60,000 bases of DNA, from contig NC_045138.2 in NCBI RefSeq assembly GCF_008831285.2, positions 31,407,934 to 31,467,933 on the forward strand, read 5' to 3'. The translations under genes and the position numbers were made by a program. Positions 13,001 through 22,800 of this stretch are shown in pieces. The notes beneath the pieces are model-generated. The model was given only the letters and a program-made list of their open reading frames with translations. It did no database searches and was not told the origin of the DNA. Source of the stretch: Nymphaea colorata (lineage: Eukaryota > Streptophyta > Magnoliopsida > Nymphaeales > Nymphaeaceae). Numbering within the stretch: position 1 is the first letter of the stretch; each line of letters opens with the position of its first letter.

Positions 13001-15020
13001 AAATACGCGTTTTTTTTTAAAAAAACACACACACATTTTTCCCTTTCTCGACTGACTTGTTTTTAACTTTTTTTTTTTGGTGTTTTTTTTTAATAAGACG
13101 TGTTTTCTATGACAATGCTTTAGAATAATATAAGCATGAAGTAGTGTGAGCCTTTAGAAGAACATAAAGTAAAATATTTTGTCAAAGTTTGGCCTTTGGG
13201 ATGCTATAGCTGTTGTAACAGGTTGTTTTGGTGCAGAATTTTAAGACCGTGGCATTAAATTGTGTTGATAACTTTAATAGTTTTCTCTTCGTCTAGCAGG
13301 TTGGGCTCTCCATTGTAAAAGCTCTGCTCTACGTGGCTAGGCCAGGCACAGCCTTGCTGGGGCGTGTCCCGAACACAACGAGTTATGTCGATATTGAACA
13401 ATACCCTTCTGCAACTATGATTCCCGGCGTCCTCATTCTGCAGCTGGGCTCGCCGGTTTACTTTGCAAACGCTGGATATCTGAGAGAAAGGCAAGTAATT
13501 GGTGGACAAAAACATGGGCACAATAACTTTGCTATTAAAATGGTAACTGGACATATTGCTTCATTAATATCATGATGTTTCACAAATGATTTTGAATCCT
13601 TGACAAACTTTAGCAGTTAATCACTTGCTTTACATTTTTTCAAAGTTAAAACTTGTTTTAGATTCTTAGAATTCTTGTCCTTGGTGTATCTAACCTTTTG
13701 TGGGTCTAAAAGTTTGTTCATTGTCCTTTATTCCTTCTTAATTTTTTAGTTTTTGTCGGTGTAGGATTTGGAGGTGGATAACTGAAGAAGAAGAACGTAT
13801 ATCAATCCATGGCAGAAGCGAACTAAGTTACTTAATACTTGACATTAGTGGTAAATGACAAGAACTTTAATTTATGTGCATCTGTATCTGCAGACATCAA
13901 GCTTGTAATGCATGCTATGGTGAGAATTGCAGCTGTGAAGAATGAAAATTTTGAGCAGGGTTTCATAATGCCCAGCAAAAATTCTATATCATCTGAAGGA
14001 CATGTTCCTAGCAAATTAGCTTGATTATTCTGTTTTCAGTCTCAATTCCTAAAGTCAGTATGTGGCATTTGGATGTGGCTTGCATGAATATATTCATCAA
14101 CTCCATCTTATATGTACCAAGGAGAGTTGGATTTCATGAATTGTATACATTAGTGCTGCTGCAATTGATACCACATGCATTCGTGCTTTTTTCTGTTTCA
14201 TTCACATTTATGAACGGCAAAATTAGCTGCAGAAGAATAAGCAAACAGGTTTTGTCCTGCAGGATTAACCAGCATTGATACCAGTGGAATTGGTATGCTG
14301 ATAGACTTGAAGAAAGCACTAGACATGAGGGGAATCAAGGTAAAGAACCAACCTGCAAAAGCACATCCCAACATCATTAGAACACAATATTTCCTAGCCT
14401 CTCACTTTGACATCTAGCATCTACAAACTTTCAACTTGCAACTTGTTATAACTATTTCTGCTAGCCAGCAGCATAAGAACAGATGCAAAGACCCATGTAT
14501 AGTCTCGCCATTGGTAAACAGTGGCAGAGCCACATATGGGATGGTGTGGGCAGTTGCCCACCCTAGCCCCTCAGTGTTTCTTTATTTTTACATTGACATT
14601 TTCAAATATTTGTTCTGTTATATATATAGGAATGCCCCCTTGAATATGTAAATATGCGAAAGACTGTCCCTCCATAAGAATTTTCTGGCTCCACCACTGT
14701 CCATGACCAACTGCACACAAATCCTGCTACTCTTCTTATCGTTTTGCATCATAGTTCGCCACAAAAATATTAACTAAATTTCATGGTTTCCTTTGCAGCT
14801 GGTTCTTACAAGCGCGGGAAGGGAGGTCACCGAGAAGCTGTCATTGTCAAAATTTTTTGAATCTGTAGGGATTGAGTGGGTTTTCCTAACGCTTGCTGAA
14901 GCAGTAACGGAGTGCCAGTTCTTGCTAGAGCACCAAGAGAAAGGAAAACAAACAGAGGACCATGAGTATGTTGCAGTAGAGCTGATGGGACACAGAAACA
15001 GCACTTTAGCCCAAGAGTAG
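6256..15020 (+). CDS. Group-3 sulfate transporter-like protein (SLC26/SulP family with STAS domain), one frameshift
   Basis: Twelve exons: 6256-6564, 7246-7453, 8258-8429, 8875-8940, 10193-10306, 11181-11297, 11916-12042, 12221-12507, 13300-13490, 13765-13850, 14263-14339, 14799-15020. With one base restored in exon 1 they give 658 codons, the usual SULTR length. The N-terminus has the family's FFPDDPFR block (about residues 28-35). Hydrophobic transport segments run from about residue 75 to 480, including the conserved stretch across exons 1-2 (GISYAKLA, then YSSFVPPLVYA). The cytosolic STAS domain follows (about 490-630), with a DTSG motif whose Thr (about 566) aligns with the STAS Thr needed for activity in Arabidopsis SULTR1;2. 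Wording is closest to SULTR3;5/3;4-type proteins as I recall them. Members are proton-coupled anion carriers of plasma or plastid membranes; one rice SULTR3 member moves phosphate, so the substrate is open. The frame breaks at 6510-6513; as read, translation stops at 7348-7350. The start is the first in-frame ATG after the CT-rich leader. Intron 9 is GC-AG. Confidence 0.93.
6510..6513 (+). other. Frameshift site in exon 1 of the sulfate transporter
   Basis: The family-conserved sequence Leu-Ala-Ile-Pro-Gln-Gly-Ile-Ser-Tyr needs five Cs after AT at 6508-6509, but only four are present. The frame switches after Pro86, and the conserved residues continue in the next frame to the exon's GTGAGT donor. 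This is either a base lost from the sequence or a real disabling deletion. Confidence 0.9.
7529..7871. mobile_element. MITE family A, copy 2, in intron 2 of the sulfate transporter
   Basis: A 343-bp element flanked by a perfect 8-bp direct repeat CTTTCACC (7521-7528 and 7872-7879). Left end CATACTTACAAA and right end (reverse complement) CATAGTCTCAAA form imperfect terminal inverted repeats. The interior is A-rich then T-rich and has no coding capacity. An 8-bp target duplication is typical of hAT transposons (Mutator-type is 8-11 bp), so a non-autonomous hAT-like element is the best call. Confidence 0.8.
8469..8540 (+). mobile_element. Possible tRNA-derived SINE head, in intron 3 of the sulfate transporter
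   Basis: TAGCTTAGCTGG inside this stretch matches the tRNA A-box consensus, and a weak B-box-like word (GGTTCCATTGACC) lies downstream. The first 30 bases resemble a second copy at 56392. No anticodon arm or acceptor-stem pairing is visible, so it is not a functional tRNA gene. Confidence 0.3.
9264..9431. mobile_element. MITE family B (CAGTGG-ended), copy 1, in intron 4 of the sulfate transporter
   Basis: A 168-bp element between near-identical 8-bp repeats ATGCATCA (9256-9263) and ATGCACCA (9432-9439). The ends CAGTTGTGGAGCCA and, reversed, CAGTGGTTTAGCTA are degenerate terminal inverted repeats. It carries the near-palindrome GTGGGCAGTTGCCCAC, also found in the copy at 14519. The CAGTGGYGGAGCCA end is common in small plant hAT-type elements. 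Confidence 0.65.
9674..9895. repeat. Recent tandem duplication (118-bp period), in intron 4 of the sulfate transporter
   Basis: Copy 1 is 9674-9776 and copy 2 is 9792-9895. They differ by only a few substitutions and one extra C in copy 2, so the duplication is young. Neither copy resembles a gene. Confidence 0.92.
9971..10029. repeat. (AT)n microsatellite
   Basis: About 59 bases of AT repeat with a single G interruption, in intron 4 of the sulfate transporter gene. Confidence 0.9.
10702..11078. mobile_element. MITE family A, copy 3, in intron 5 of the sulfate transporter
   Basis: A 377-bp element between perfect 8-bp direct repeats ATTTAAAG (10694-10701 and 11079-11086). Its ends CATAACCACAAA and, reversed, CCTTATCACAAA are imperfect terminal inverted repeats. 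It shares long internal words with copy 2, including GATAAGTAGATTTGCAAC and, further on, GTGAAAAA plus ATGCATT. No protein is encoded. Confidence 0.85.
11612..11638. repeat. (AT)n microsatellite
   Basis: AT repeat with one C interruption, in intron 6 of the sulfate transporter gene. Confidence 0.8.
12786..13117. mobile_element. MITE family A, copy 4, in intron 8 of the sulfate transporter
   Basis: A 332-bp element with left end CATTGTCACAAATTC and right end, reversed, CATTGTCATAGAAAAC, a good terminal inverted repeat over the first 8 bases. A GGTTTTTCTC block followed by an A-rich then T-rich interior matches copies 2 and 3. The flanking octamers AATTCTCA and CTTTAGAA do not match, so the target duplication has decayed or a border is slightly off. 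Confidence 0.7.
13491..13764 (+). other. GC-AG intron (intron 9 of the sulfate transporter)
   Basis: The reading frame requires splicing after AAAG at 13490, where the intron starts GCAAGT rather than GT; the acceptor is GTAG at 13761-13764. AG|GCAAGT is the strong donor form typical of the minor GC-AG class. No nearby GT keeps the conserved Arg-Glu-Arg-Ile-Trp-Arg frame. Confidence 0.88.
14519..14699. mobile_element. MITE family B, copy 2, in intron 11 of the sulfate transporter
   Basis: A 181-bp element with ends CAGTGGCAGAGCCA and, reversed, CAGTGGTGGAGCCA: 14-bp terminal inverted repeats with few mismatches. It shares GTGGGCAGTTGCCCAC and a T-rich middle with copy 1. No flanking 8-bp duplication is evident. 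Confidence 0.7.
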
Positions 15021-16690
15021 GCACTGATGATGCTCTTGCTTGTAGCAGAGAACGCGTGCAGTCTATCACCTGTTGATCGAATCCTTAAAGTGTTGTATTC
15101 TAAGAAACGATAACTGGTGCATGGTGAGACCATGCTTCTTGTACATAATTGTATTCAACATGAGAAAATTAAAATGGAGTTCATTTTGTTAAGACTACAT
15201 AGATCAAAGTGTTACCACGTAAAGAGCCAATCCAAGTTATGTCTAATTCACTACATCATGGATCTAAATGGACATTCCAATATTCTTGATTTGGTTTAGT
15301 CCGACCCATGATGATGTTTTTTGGCTGTAAATTTCAATAGTAGTGACTCAAATACGCTGCCTCCTTCACCCCAGTAATGGCCTTAATTAATTTTATGTAT
15401 CCAACAGAGGTAGATTACCCTTTTGAAATGCAGGATGATCGATCAACTCATAAGAAGAAATAAGTGAATTCATGTCTCCAACCATCTTAACCTACGTTAA
15501 TTTAATCCAAATAACAACAAAATGGTGTCTAAATCATCACAAACAATATAGAACCACATAGAACGCCACTATATCGTAAGAAAGTGGGTTGTTTGTTATG
15601 TCTTTTTACCTGCGACGCCCATGATATGCGGCGCGCATAACACCCAATGTGCCGTCATGTCATAAAAGGTTTTACTAATAATCACTCAAATCCATGGTTT
15701 TATGTTTACAAATAGTGATTGACATTTGAAAAGTTAAAAATAACTGAATGACTTTATAAAATAATTAAAAAACACTTGCTTCATGAATAGAAAAACACTT
15801 TGTGAATTACTTTTTAAAGACAACCAATTATTTGTAAATTTTCAAATGCTAATAATTTGCTTATGAATACATTAAAAGTGGAGTGGTTTCTTGTGAGTTT
15901 TTCAATTTGTAATTAGTTGCACGAAGGTTCAAAGCTATTTTAAGGATTGTTGGTTAAAGTAGTATCAAAGTAGCACTCATATGAATCAAACTGATAACCA
16001 AACTTTCATCAATTTGACCAACTACATCATACTTTTTAAAGGTGCAGGTAGTTTGAAACTCTTTAACTCTAATTTAAACTCAAATTCAATTAATTGGACT
16101 CCTGTTTAAATCCAAACTTGCCTTTCAATCGCTTCAAATTTTAACAAATTTTAAAGGAAGTATAATTTTTTCTCCAAAGTAATGAATCTTGTACTTGCAT
16201 TTGAAAATCTAATGCTACATTGTACATCCGAATCCGAAACTGAAAATTAGCCATTACTTGATTATTTGAGTGTTGAACTAACAAAATTGATCCGAACCCG
16301 ATCCGTTTACATCTTGAGCAACGTGTCGGTGAGTCTAGCTCAGAGTCCTCTTCATGGACGGTCCACCCGCCACCCCTAGCTAGCTGGACATTCCATGCCC
16401 CTAACTCGACTCCGACCAGCTGTTGGTATTCATGTAATTTTTGTATAATTTGGAGGTATTTTACAAAACTCTAGACCTCTCGGTCGCTTACAAAACAAAC
16501 AAAATCATGCCTTCACACGAAAACCATTCAAAAAACAAATCCTTCTCAGGAAAGTGTGCACGTGTCCATTTTTACAGATGGCTTAGTAAAACATTTGGGC
16601 TTGATCTTAAAATGTTACCCGCGGGTCCATTTGAACGACAGAGAACTGAACAGAAGAATTTGGAGAAGCCACATACAAAGGCCCGCTACT
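15021..16690. other. Spacer between the transporter and coatomer genes
   Basis: The first few hundred bases should hold the transporter's 3' UTR, though I see no canonical AATAAA close to the stop. The rest is AT-rich with no gene. The part just before 16690 should hold the coatomer promoter; no convincing TATA box is present, in keeping with a TATA-less housekeeping promoter and a CT-rich leader at 16690-16845. Confidence 0.5.
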
Positions 16691-16845
16691 CTCCCCCTCT
16701 CTCCGCGCGTTTTTTTTTCTTCTTCTCTTCCTTCTTCGCCCATTTTTTCCTGCCGAATTTTTCCTCACTTTCTTGGATCTCGCTCTTGCTTCTTCACTTG
16801 CTTCTTCGCTTGAATTCGTTTTCTCCTTCTCCGAAAGGAGCAACA

Positions 16846-19800
16846 ATGGTAGGATTTCTTCTAACTTCTTCTGATGCATCTCTTCACCTCCTTCTCTTTG
16901 TTTCCTGCGCAAGTTTCTTCGTTCTGTAAGGTCCTGCTACGCGCAGCCCTAGATCTGGTGCAAATCCGACCGCCTTCTCAAGGGGCGGTATGGAAGGCGA
17001 AATATTTTTTGAATTCGAGCTCCAGATCTTGGAAACGGGCTCACGTGGCGGGATTTTCGTTCGTGTGTGGAGGAATTTCCCCTGGTTTTTTTAACTTAAT
17101 TGGAGATTCCGGTCGATCTGATCTGAAATTCTGGATTTTTATGGACGGACTTAATGTCGTTCGCAGTCTTCTTCTTTCGGTCGATCTGTTTTGGTTTATT
17201 CATTTGTGGATGGTTGAGTTCTGGATCGCACGAGGTACTAATCATTGAGTATGTTTTTCTCTTTTTGCATTTCGCTCTTCTGCACTTGGCAATGATCTGC
17301 ATAGCCTCTGAGACTCGAAATTAAGGTACTCTCTCTCTCTCTCTCGCTCGCTCGCTCTCTGTGTGTGCGCGTGTGTGTGTGTGTCTGCGTGCGTGCGTGC
17401 GTGCGTGCAAATGTGTGCTCTGCATGCTTGCTTTTGCGCACATGCCAATGGTTGCAATTTTTTTTCTCGTGCTTACCAGTGTTAGTTTTTCTATTTAGCT
17501 AATGCTACTGACATGGCCTTAGTCATGAACTTTTGCAATTGCTATTGTCTTGCTTGTACTTGGGGTCTAATGAGTGGTTTCCTTTCATTTTAACAGAGAA
17601 AACTTGCTCAAAGATCTGAGCGAGTAAAATCAGTGGATCTACATCCAACAGAGCCATGGTAATTCCTGTTCTCTTTTCACGGAAGATCTCATGCATCTAT
17701 CTTCCTGTTGCTATTATTGGTTTTTCTTGACTTTCTAGGATCAGTGCATGAACTCACAAAAGTAGGAGTTGTACTTGTCTGATCTAGCTTGACCTATGGG
17801 AGTTTAGACTAGATGTGTTGTGTGTTTATCCTATATTTAAAAGTGAAAGTGTTAATTCACCACAAAAAAAGTTACTAAATTCTTTAAATGCACTTGAGGT
17901 TTGAAGTAACTTACTCAGATTCACATGTACAAGACTGAGCCATAAGCTAGCTCAATGAATACTCCAGCTGCAATAATTAAGTATCATTTTGCAAACTAAA
18001 ACATCTCCAAGGAGATGCAGTATCTCTGTGATTGTATTGCAAGCACTGCTTGAACTGGATTCAGAGTCTCAGACAATTAACTTGATTCCGATAATCAAGG
18101 TTTTTTCTACCATAAGGTTGGCTGCAAGGTTGAAGGAATGTTTTATCGTTACTTCTTGGTATATCTGTAAGGGTATATACTATATACAATATACTTCTAT
18201 GATTTCAAATGTTTTTTCTAGTTTTACCTCTTCATGGGCCTTTCTCTGTTCGATAGGATGTGCTTATTGAAGGAAGGAAAATGTCTTGCCTAAAAGGAGC
18301 TTCATAGAAGCTTTTATTGTGAATTATCTTCAGTCTATTTTTCTAAGAAAGAAGAAAATAGTAGTGACACTTCAAGTGTGACATATTTCTTTTCACATAA
18401 AATGTTTGTATACTTCCTATCTACCTTCTGATCATCTTTTCATGTTTGGCCGAAAATATGTGTTATTTGGTTCATAGTTCATGCAAACTTTTGTTCTTGC
18501 AGGATTTTGACAAGTCTATATTCAGGAAGTGTCTGTATTTGGAACTACCAATCACAGGCAAGTTAATATGCACTGTTATATTCTGCTTTATTTTGTGTTG
18601 GCTTTTTAATATTTGCATTCTTCCTTGTAGTTATGGTGGAATGAGACAAGGCTGCTCTATGTGTTCTGTTTTTCCTTAGACCGATTATCAAACAGAAAAG
18701 GAAAAGGGCAATCGTTGTTGTCTAACTTCAGACAAAATAGAAATAGTGCGAGTACCAAATATAGTTTTTCAGAAACACTACTGTCAGATCTTTTCCATTT
18801 CACTGTATTGTATGTTGTCCTCAGCAGCTTCCAGTTCTGACTTCTTAAATGTCTTATTGTTCCTTTCTTTCTAAAGAACCACCAAACAAGCAGAAGTTAA
18901 TGCCTTCATGTGAAAAACTGCAGTATCTTCTTTACCTTCTTTGTTAGAGGCGCAGCCATGCAAGAGGAGAATTTTTACATGTTAGGCTTTGACGATGTTA
19001 ATCTACAAACTAAGCCTTTTGCCGTAGAATGAGGAAGTCAGGAACTTTCATTACCAAATGTATGTCGATTATTTGTCATGCTTTGGCATGGAACAAACAG
19101 CAGTACATAGATAACGGAACACTGTCTTTCTTAACCCTTTTTGCTTTGGTTTTGGAGGGAGGGAGAAATACCAAGTCCTCATAAACTGTTGCTTCAGGAG
19201 GGTTAGACTGCCTGTGACGAGTGATGTGTTGGGGTTTGTAAATGGTTAACAAAAAGATGCCACTTGGAAGGAGCTTTCTTTTGACTCCATGAGGTTTTAT
19301 CAGGTTTTTGTTTGGGTCATTTGATATGGTTTAAGGGCTTGTAATCTCTATCTGATGTTCAAGGTTTTTTGATGTTTTGCCTGAAAAAAATCATACAGCC
19401 TTAACCAAACATCTAAGGAATTTGGCCAGGTCAAACAGTTAGGAGATCTTGTACCAATCTTTGCTACTTTACCACTTAGCTCGAAGAGTTTTAAGTCAGT
19501 CCTGCAGCTTTTGGTGGCTCAGCTTGATCTTCTAGATCTCCACATGCAAATATTCAGTCAGCCAAGAGATCCAACCTTTCCATGGAGTCATCATTGTCAA
19601 CTCCACCATATCATCCTCATCTATGTTGAAAGAACCAATTTCTTCCACAATATGTCTTTTATATCTCTTCCCTTCTTTGAAGATTTCCTAACTTTTGTGA
19701 ATTTTCTTTCTTACCGAATCTTCTACTTTGTCACATGGCTCTGCATCTCCTTTCATACCAGCAAGATGGTATTTAAGTCTATTGATACTACCACTCATTG

Positions 19801-22800
19801 GTTTGCTGCAAGAAATATATTGAACTCTTTTTTTTTTGCTTATCAAGTGTAAGAGCATACTCCGTGCAGGATTCCTTTCCACCTACAAATGTTAGTGTCG
19901 CTGAAGGTCCTTCTTGTGATGTTCTTGAATCTTGATTGATATTTGATAGATACTCTATATTTGAAACAAAAGAACGACCAAGTAAAAATAAATTTGTCCC
20001 TTCTGGCTTTTAGACCAATCCATGGTTAAGTGGTCACTTTCCAAATGACCACACCCATTGCCTGTCCTATATATTGGAAATATTTATTCTCATGCCTATT
20101 TTCACCAACAAGGGGGATTTCTATTGTTTGTCTCCTTATAATCTTGGCCTAAATAGTTTCTTATGTTAAATGATTTCATTAATTGAATTGCTGAATTTGC
20201 TATCTGGACTCAGAAATCCACGATCTTTGCTACCCCCCTGCAACAGGATATTTGATTTTCACTTGATCCTGCTGGCATTTTCTATGAACAGCTTGTACTA
20301 CGTATGTAATAAATCTCATGGAATTTATGTTGGTTGTGGAATTGTTTGATAGTTAGGCTTATGCTATTTGTATAGCCTGGTTTAACATTTTAGGATTTTG
20401 CTAGTGTTCTAGCAAATTTAGTTTGCTAGTCTTAACTTGGCATAATTTACACTTGTGCTAGTTGTTGTAGCCTAATTCTGACACAATCTACAACCATATT
20501 GTTATTCATGGTGGTTTTGCTTACAATTCATTCACTGGTAAGCATTCCCTTTCCATTGCAAAATGAAGACCTCTTACTTTTTAAGTGAAGTTCCTCTTAT
20601 TTCTCCAAAACGAGTGAATAAGGTGGAAAGACTTTATGGCGTTACCTTCCTGCATCTCTTCTGCAGTAAATTTTATTGCTTTTATATCTGTGTTTTCAGG
20701 GTGTGCATGCCTATAAATATTTTGCAACACTCATAATTTGCTCAAGAGAGTATTCTGGGTACCTTTTTTAGATGACAATTGGTCTCACCTGCCTCATGCT
20801 GAAGATCAGTATCTGCTTTTGATTATTTTGTACATGGGTGCTGCTAACATTAATAGCTTTTCAAGATACTATTTCAAAATTTTCCATTTATTTGTGGAAG
20901 CAGCTTTTCCTGATCTATTATTACTTCTACTATCAGTGCATGATGTAGGCCAGAGTTTTAGTATATAACTGATTTTGACAATGTTAATGCAGACTATGGT
21001 GAAGTCATTTGAGGTTACAGAACTTCCTGGTACTTTGTCGAATTCATTTTTGTTTCTTTCTCCTATTAATGCCTGATTCTTAAGGATGGCTACCAAGGAC
21101 ATCATGTTCACTTTTCTTGCAGTGCGATCTTCCAAGTTCATAGCCCGGAAGCAATGGATTGTGGCTGGTGCAGATGATATGATTATTCGTGTTTATAACT
21201 ATAATACCATGGACAAAGTGAAAGTATTCGAAGCACATACTGATTACATAAGGTGTGTTGCTGTGCATCCAACATTGCCATATGTCTTGTCATCATCTGA
21301 TGACATGCTTATCAAGCTTTGGGATTGGGAAAAAGGTTGGATATGTACTCAAATTTTTGAAGGCCATTCACACTATGTCATGCAAGTAACATTTAATCCA
21401 AAGGACACAAACACTTTTGCAAGTGCCTCTCTCGATCGAACAATCAAGGTTTTTACATATTTTTTGTATGCATTGGGATTCCAAATATCTGTCTGTTTGA
21501 CTGCTAGAGTTTCTTGTTTATTTCTCAGACATAACCAGAATTCAATTGCAGATATGGAACCTTGGTTCTCCAGATCCAAATTTTACATTGGATGCTCACA
21601 TGAAGGGCGTAAACTGTGTTGACTACTTCACCGGAGGTGACAGACCTTATTTAATTACAGGATCTGATGATCATACAGCTAAGGCATGCTTCCCAAGACA
21701 CTCATTCTTGAGTATTTTCCTTTCTATACTTGTATTTATTTCAGGTGTTATTTTCTTCTAATTTTTGTGGAACAGGTGTGGGATTATCAGACTAAAAGCT
21801 GTGTACAAACCCTAGAAGGTCATACTCACAATGTTTCAGCTGTTTGTTTTCATCCGGAGCTACCCATAATCCTCACCGGATCTGAGGATGGAACTGTCCG
21901 CATATGGCATGCAACCACTTACAGGTTGATTAAAGACTTGTTTGTATCGTTATCTTGATTCTTGATGCCTAGTAGAATGGTATATCTATGTGCTAGATGG
22001 GTTATTCTTTACTGCAATTGGAGGATCAGCTATTAGATTTCTTTGTGCCTACAGAACTGCATCCAATATCCTTTTTTTTTGTTTTAGAACAGGCATCACA
22101 TGTTAATTCGTCGTTTTTTTAGTTACAGTTGTAAATCACACTTCAACACTCTAAAATCAAATAATCAACTTGAATATTGTAAACTGCCAAACTCACCCTA
22201 ACTGATCATAGATCATTTAGAATATAGATGGATTTTCAGCAGTTCAGTAGTTATGGGCAGTTCTTCCTTCCCCACTGCCAATAAACTTTTTAACTTCTGC
22301 TTCTTTAGTTTGACCTACTAGGCTACTATACTCGTTGCACCTAGGTAAGCTTCATCATGATTGAACTAGTAGTGCAGTCCCTGTCTAGTTGCTTTTACTT
22401 GTGTCATTTTAGCTTGATCTATCACACTCTTTGTCATTTTAGCTTGATCTATCATACTCTTTGTGTCTAGGTAGGCTGTAGGCTTCATTCTCATCAAATT
22501 AGTTTTACAGTCCCCAAGCTCCATGCTCCAACAGATGGCCAGAAATTCCATTTTAATATTGTTACTCTTTGCACTGGGATTCAGATATGACAGTGTTTAA
22601 CATGTTCATGTAGTGTAGCCGTGCAGGCAAATGGGTACCGTATACACAAGCACACATACAGTCATACAGAGACACCATCCCCGCCCCTATCCAACATCAT
22701 CATCTGGTTGCTTTCTCTTTGCTTTTTATATCAACTTGAATAATCTTGAGTCCAGTGGAAAAGTTAAAACTTAAAACTTTCCACTTGATAGTTCATTGTA

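Noticed and set aside
16441-16929. A 162-codon frame running into the coatomer first exon
   Set aside because: It crosses the promoter, the CT-rich leader and intron 1; the real coding start is the ATG at 16846, joined to exon 2.
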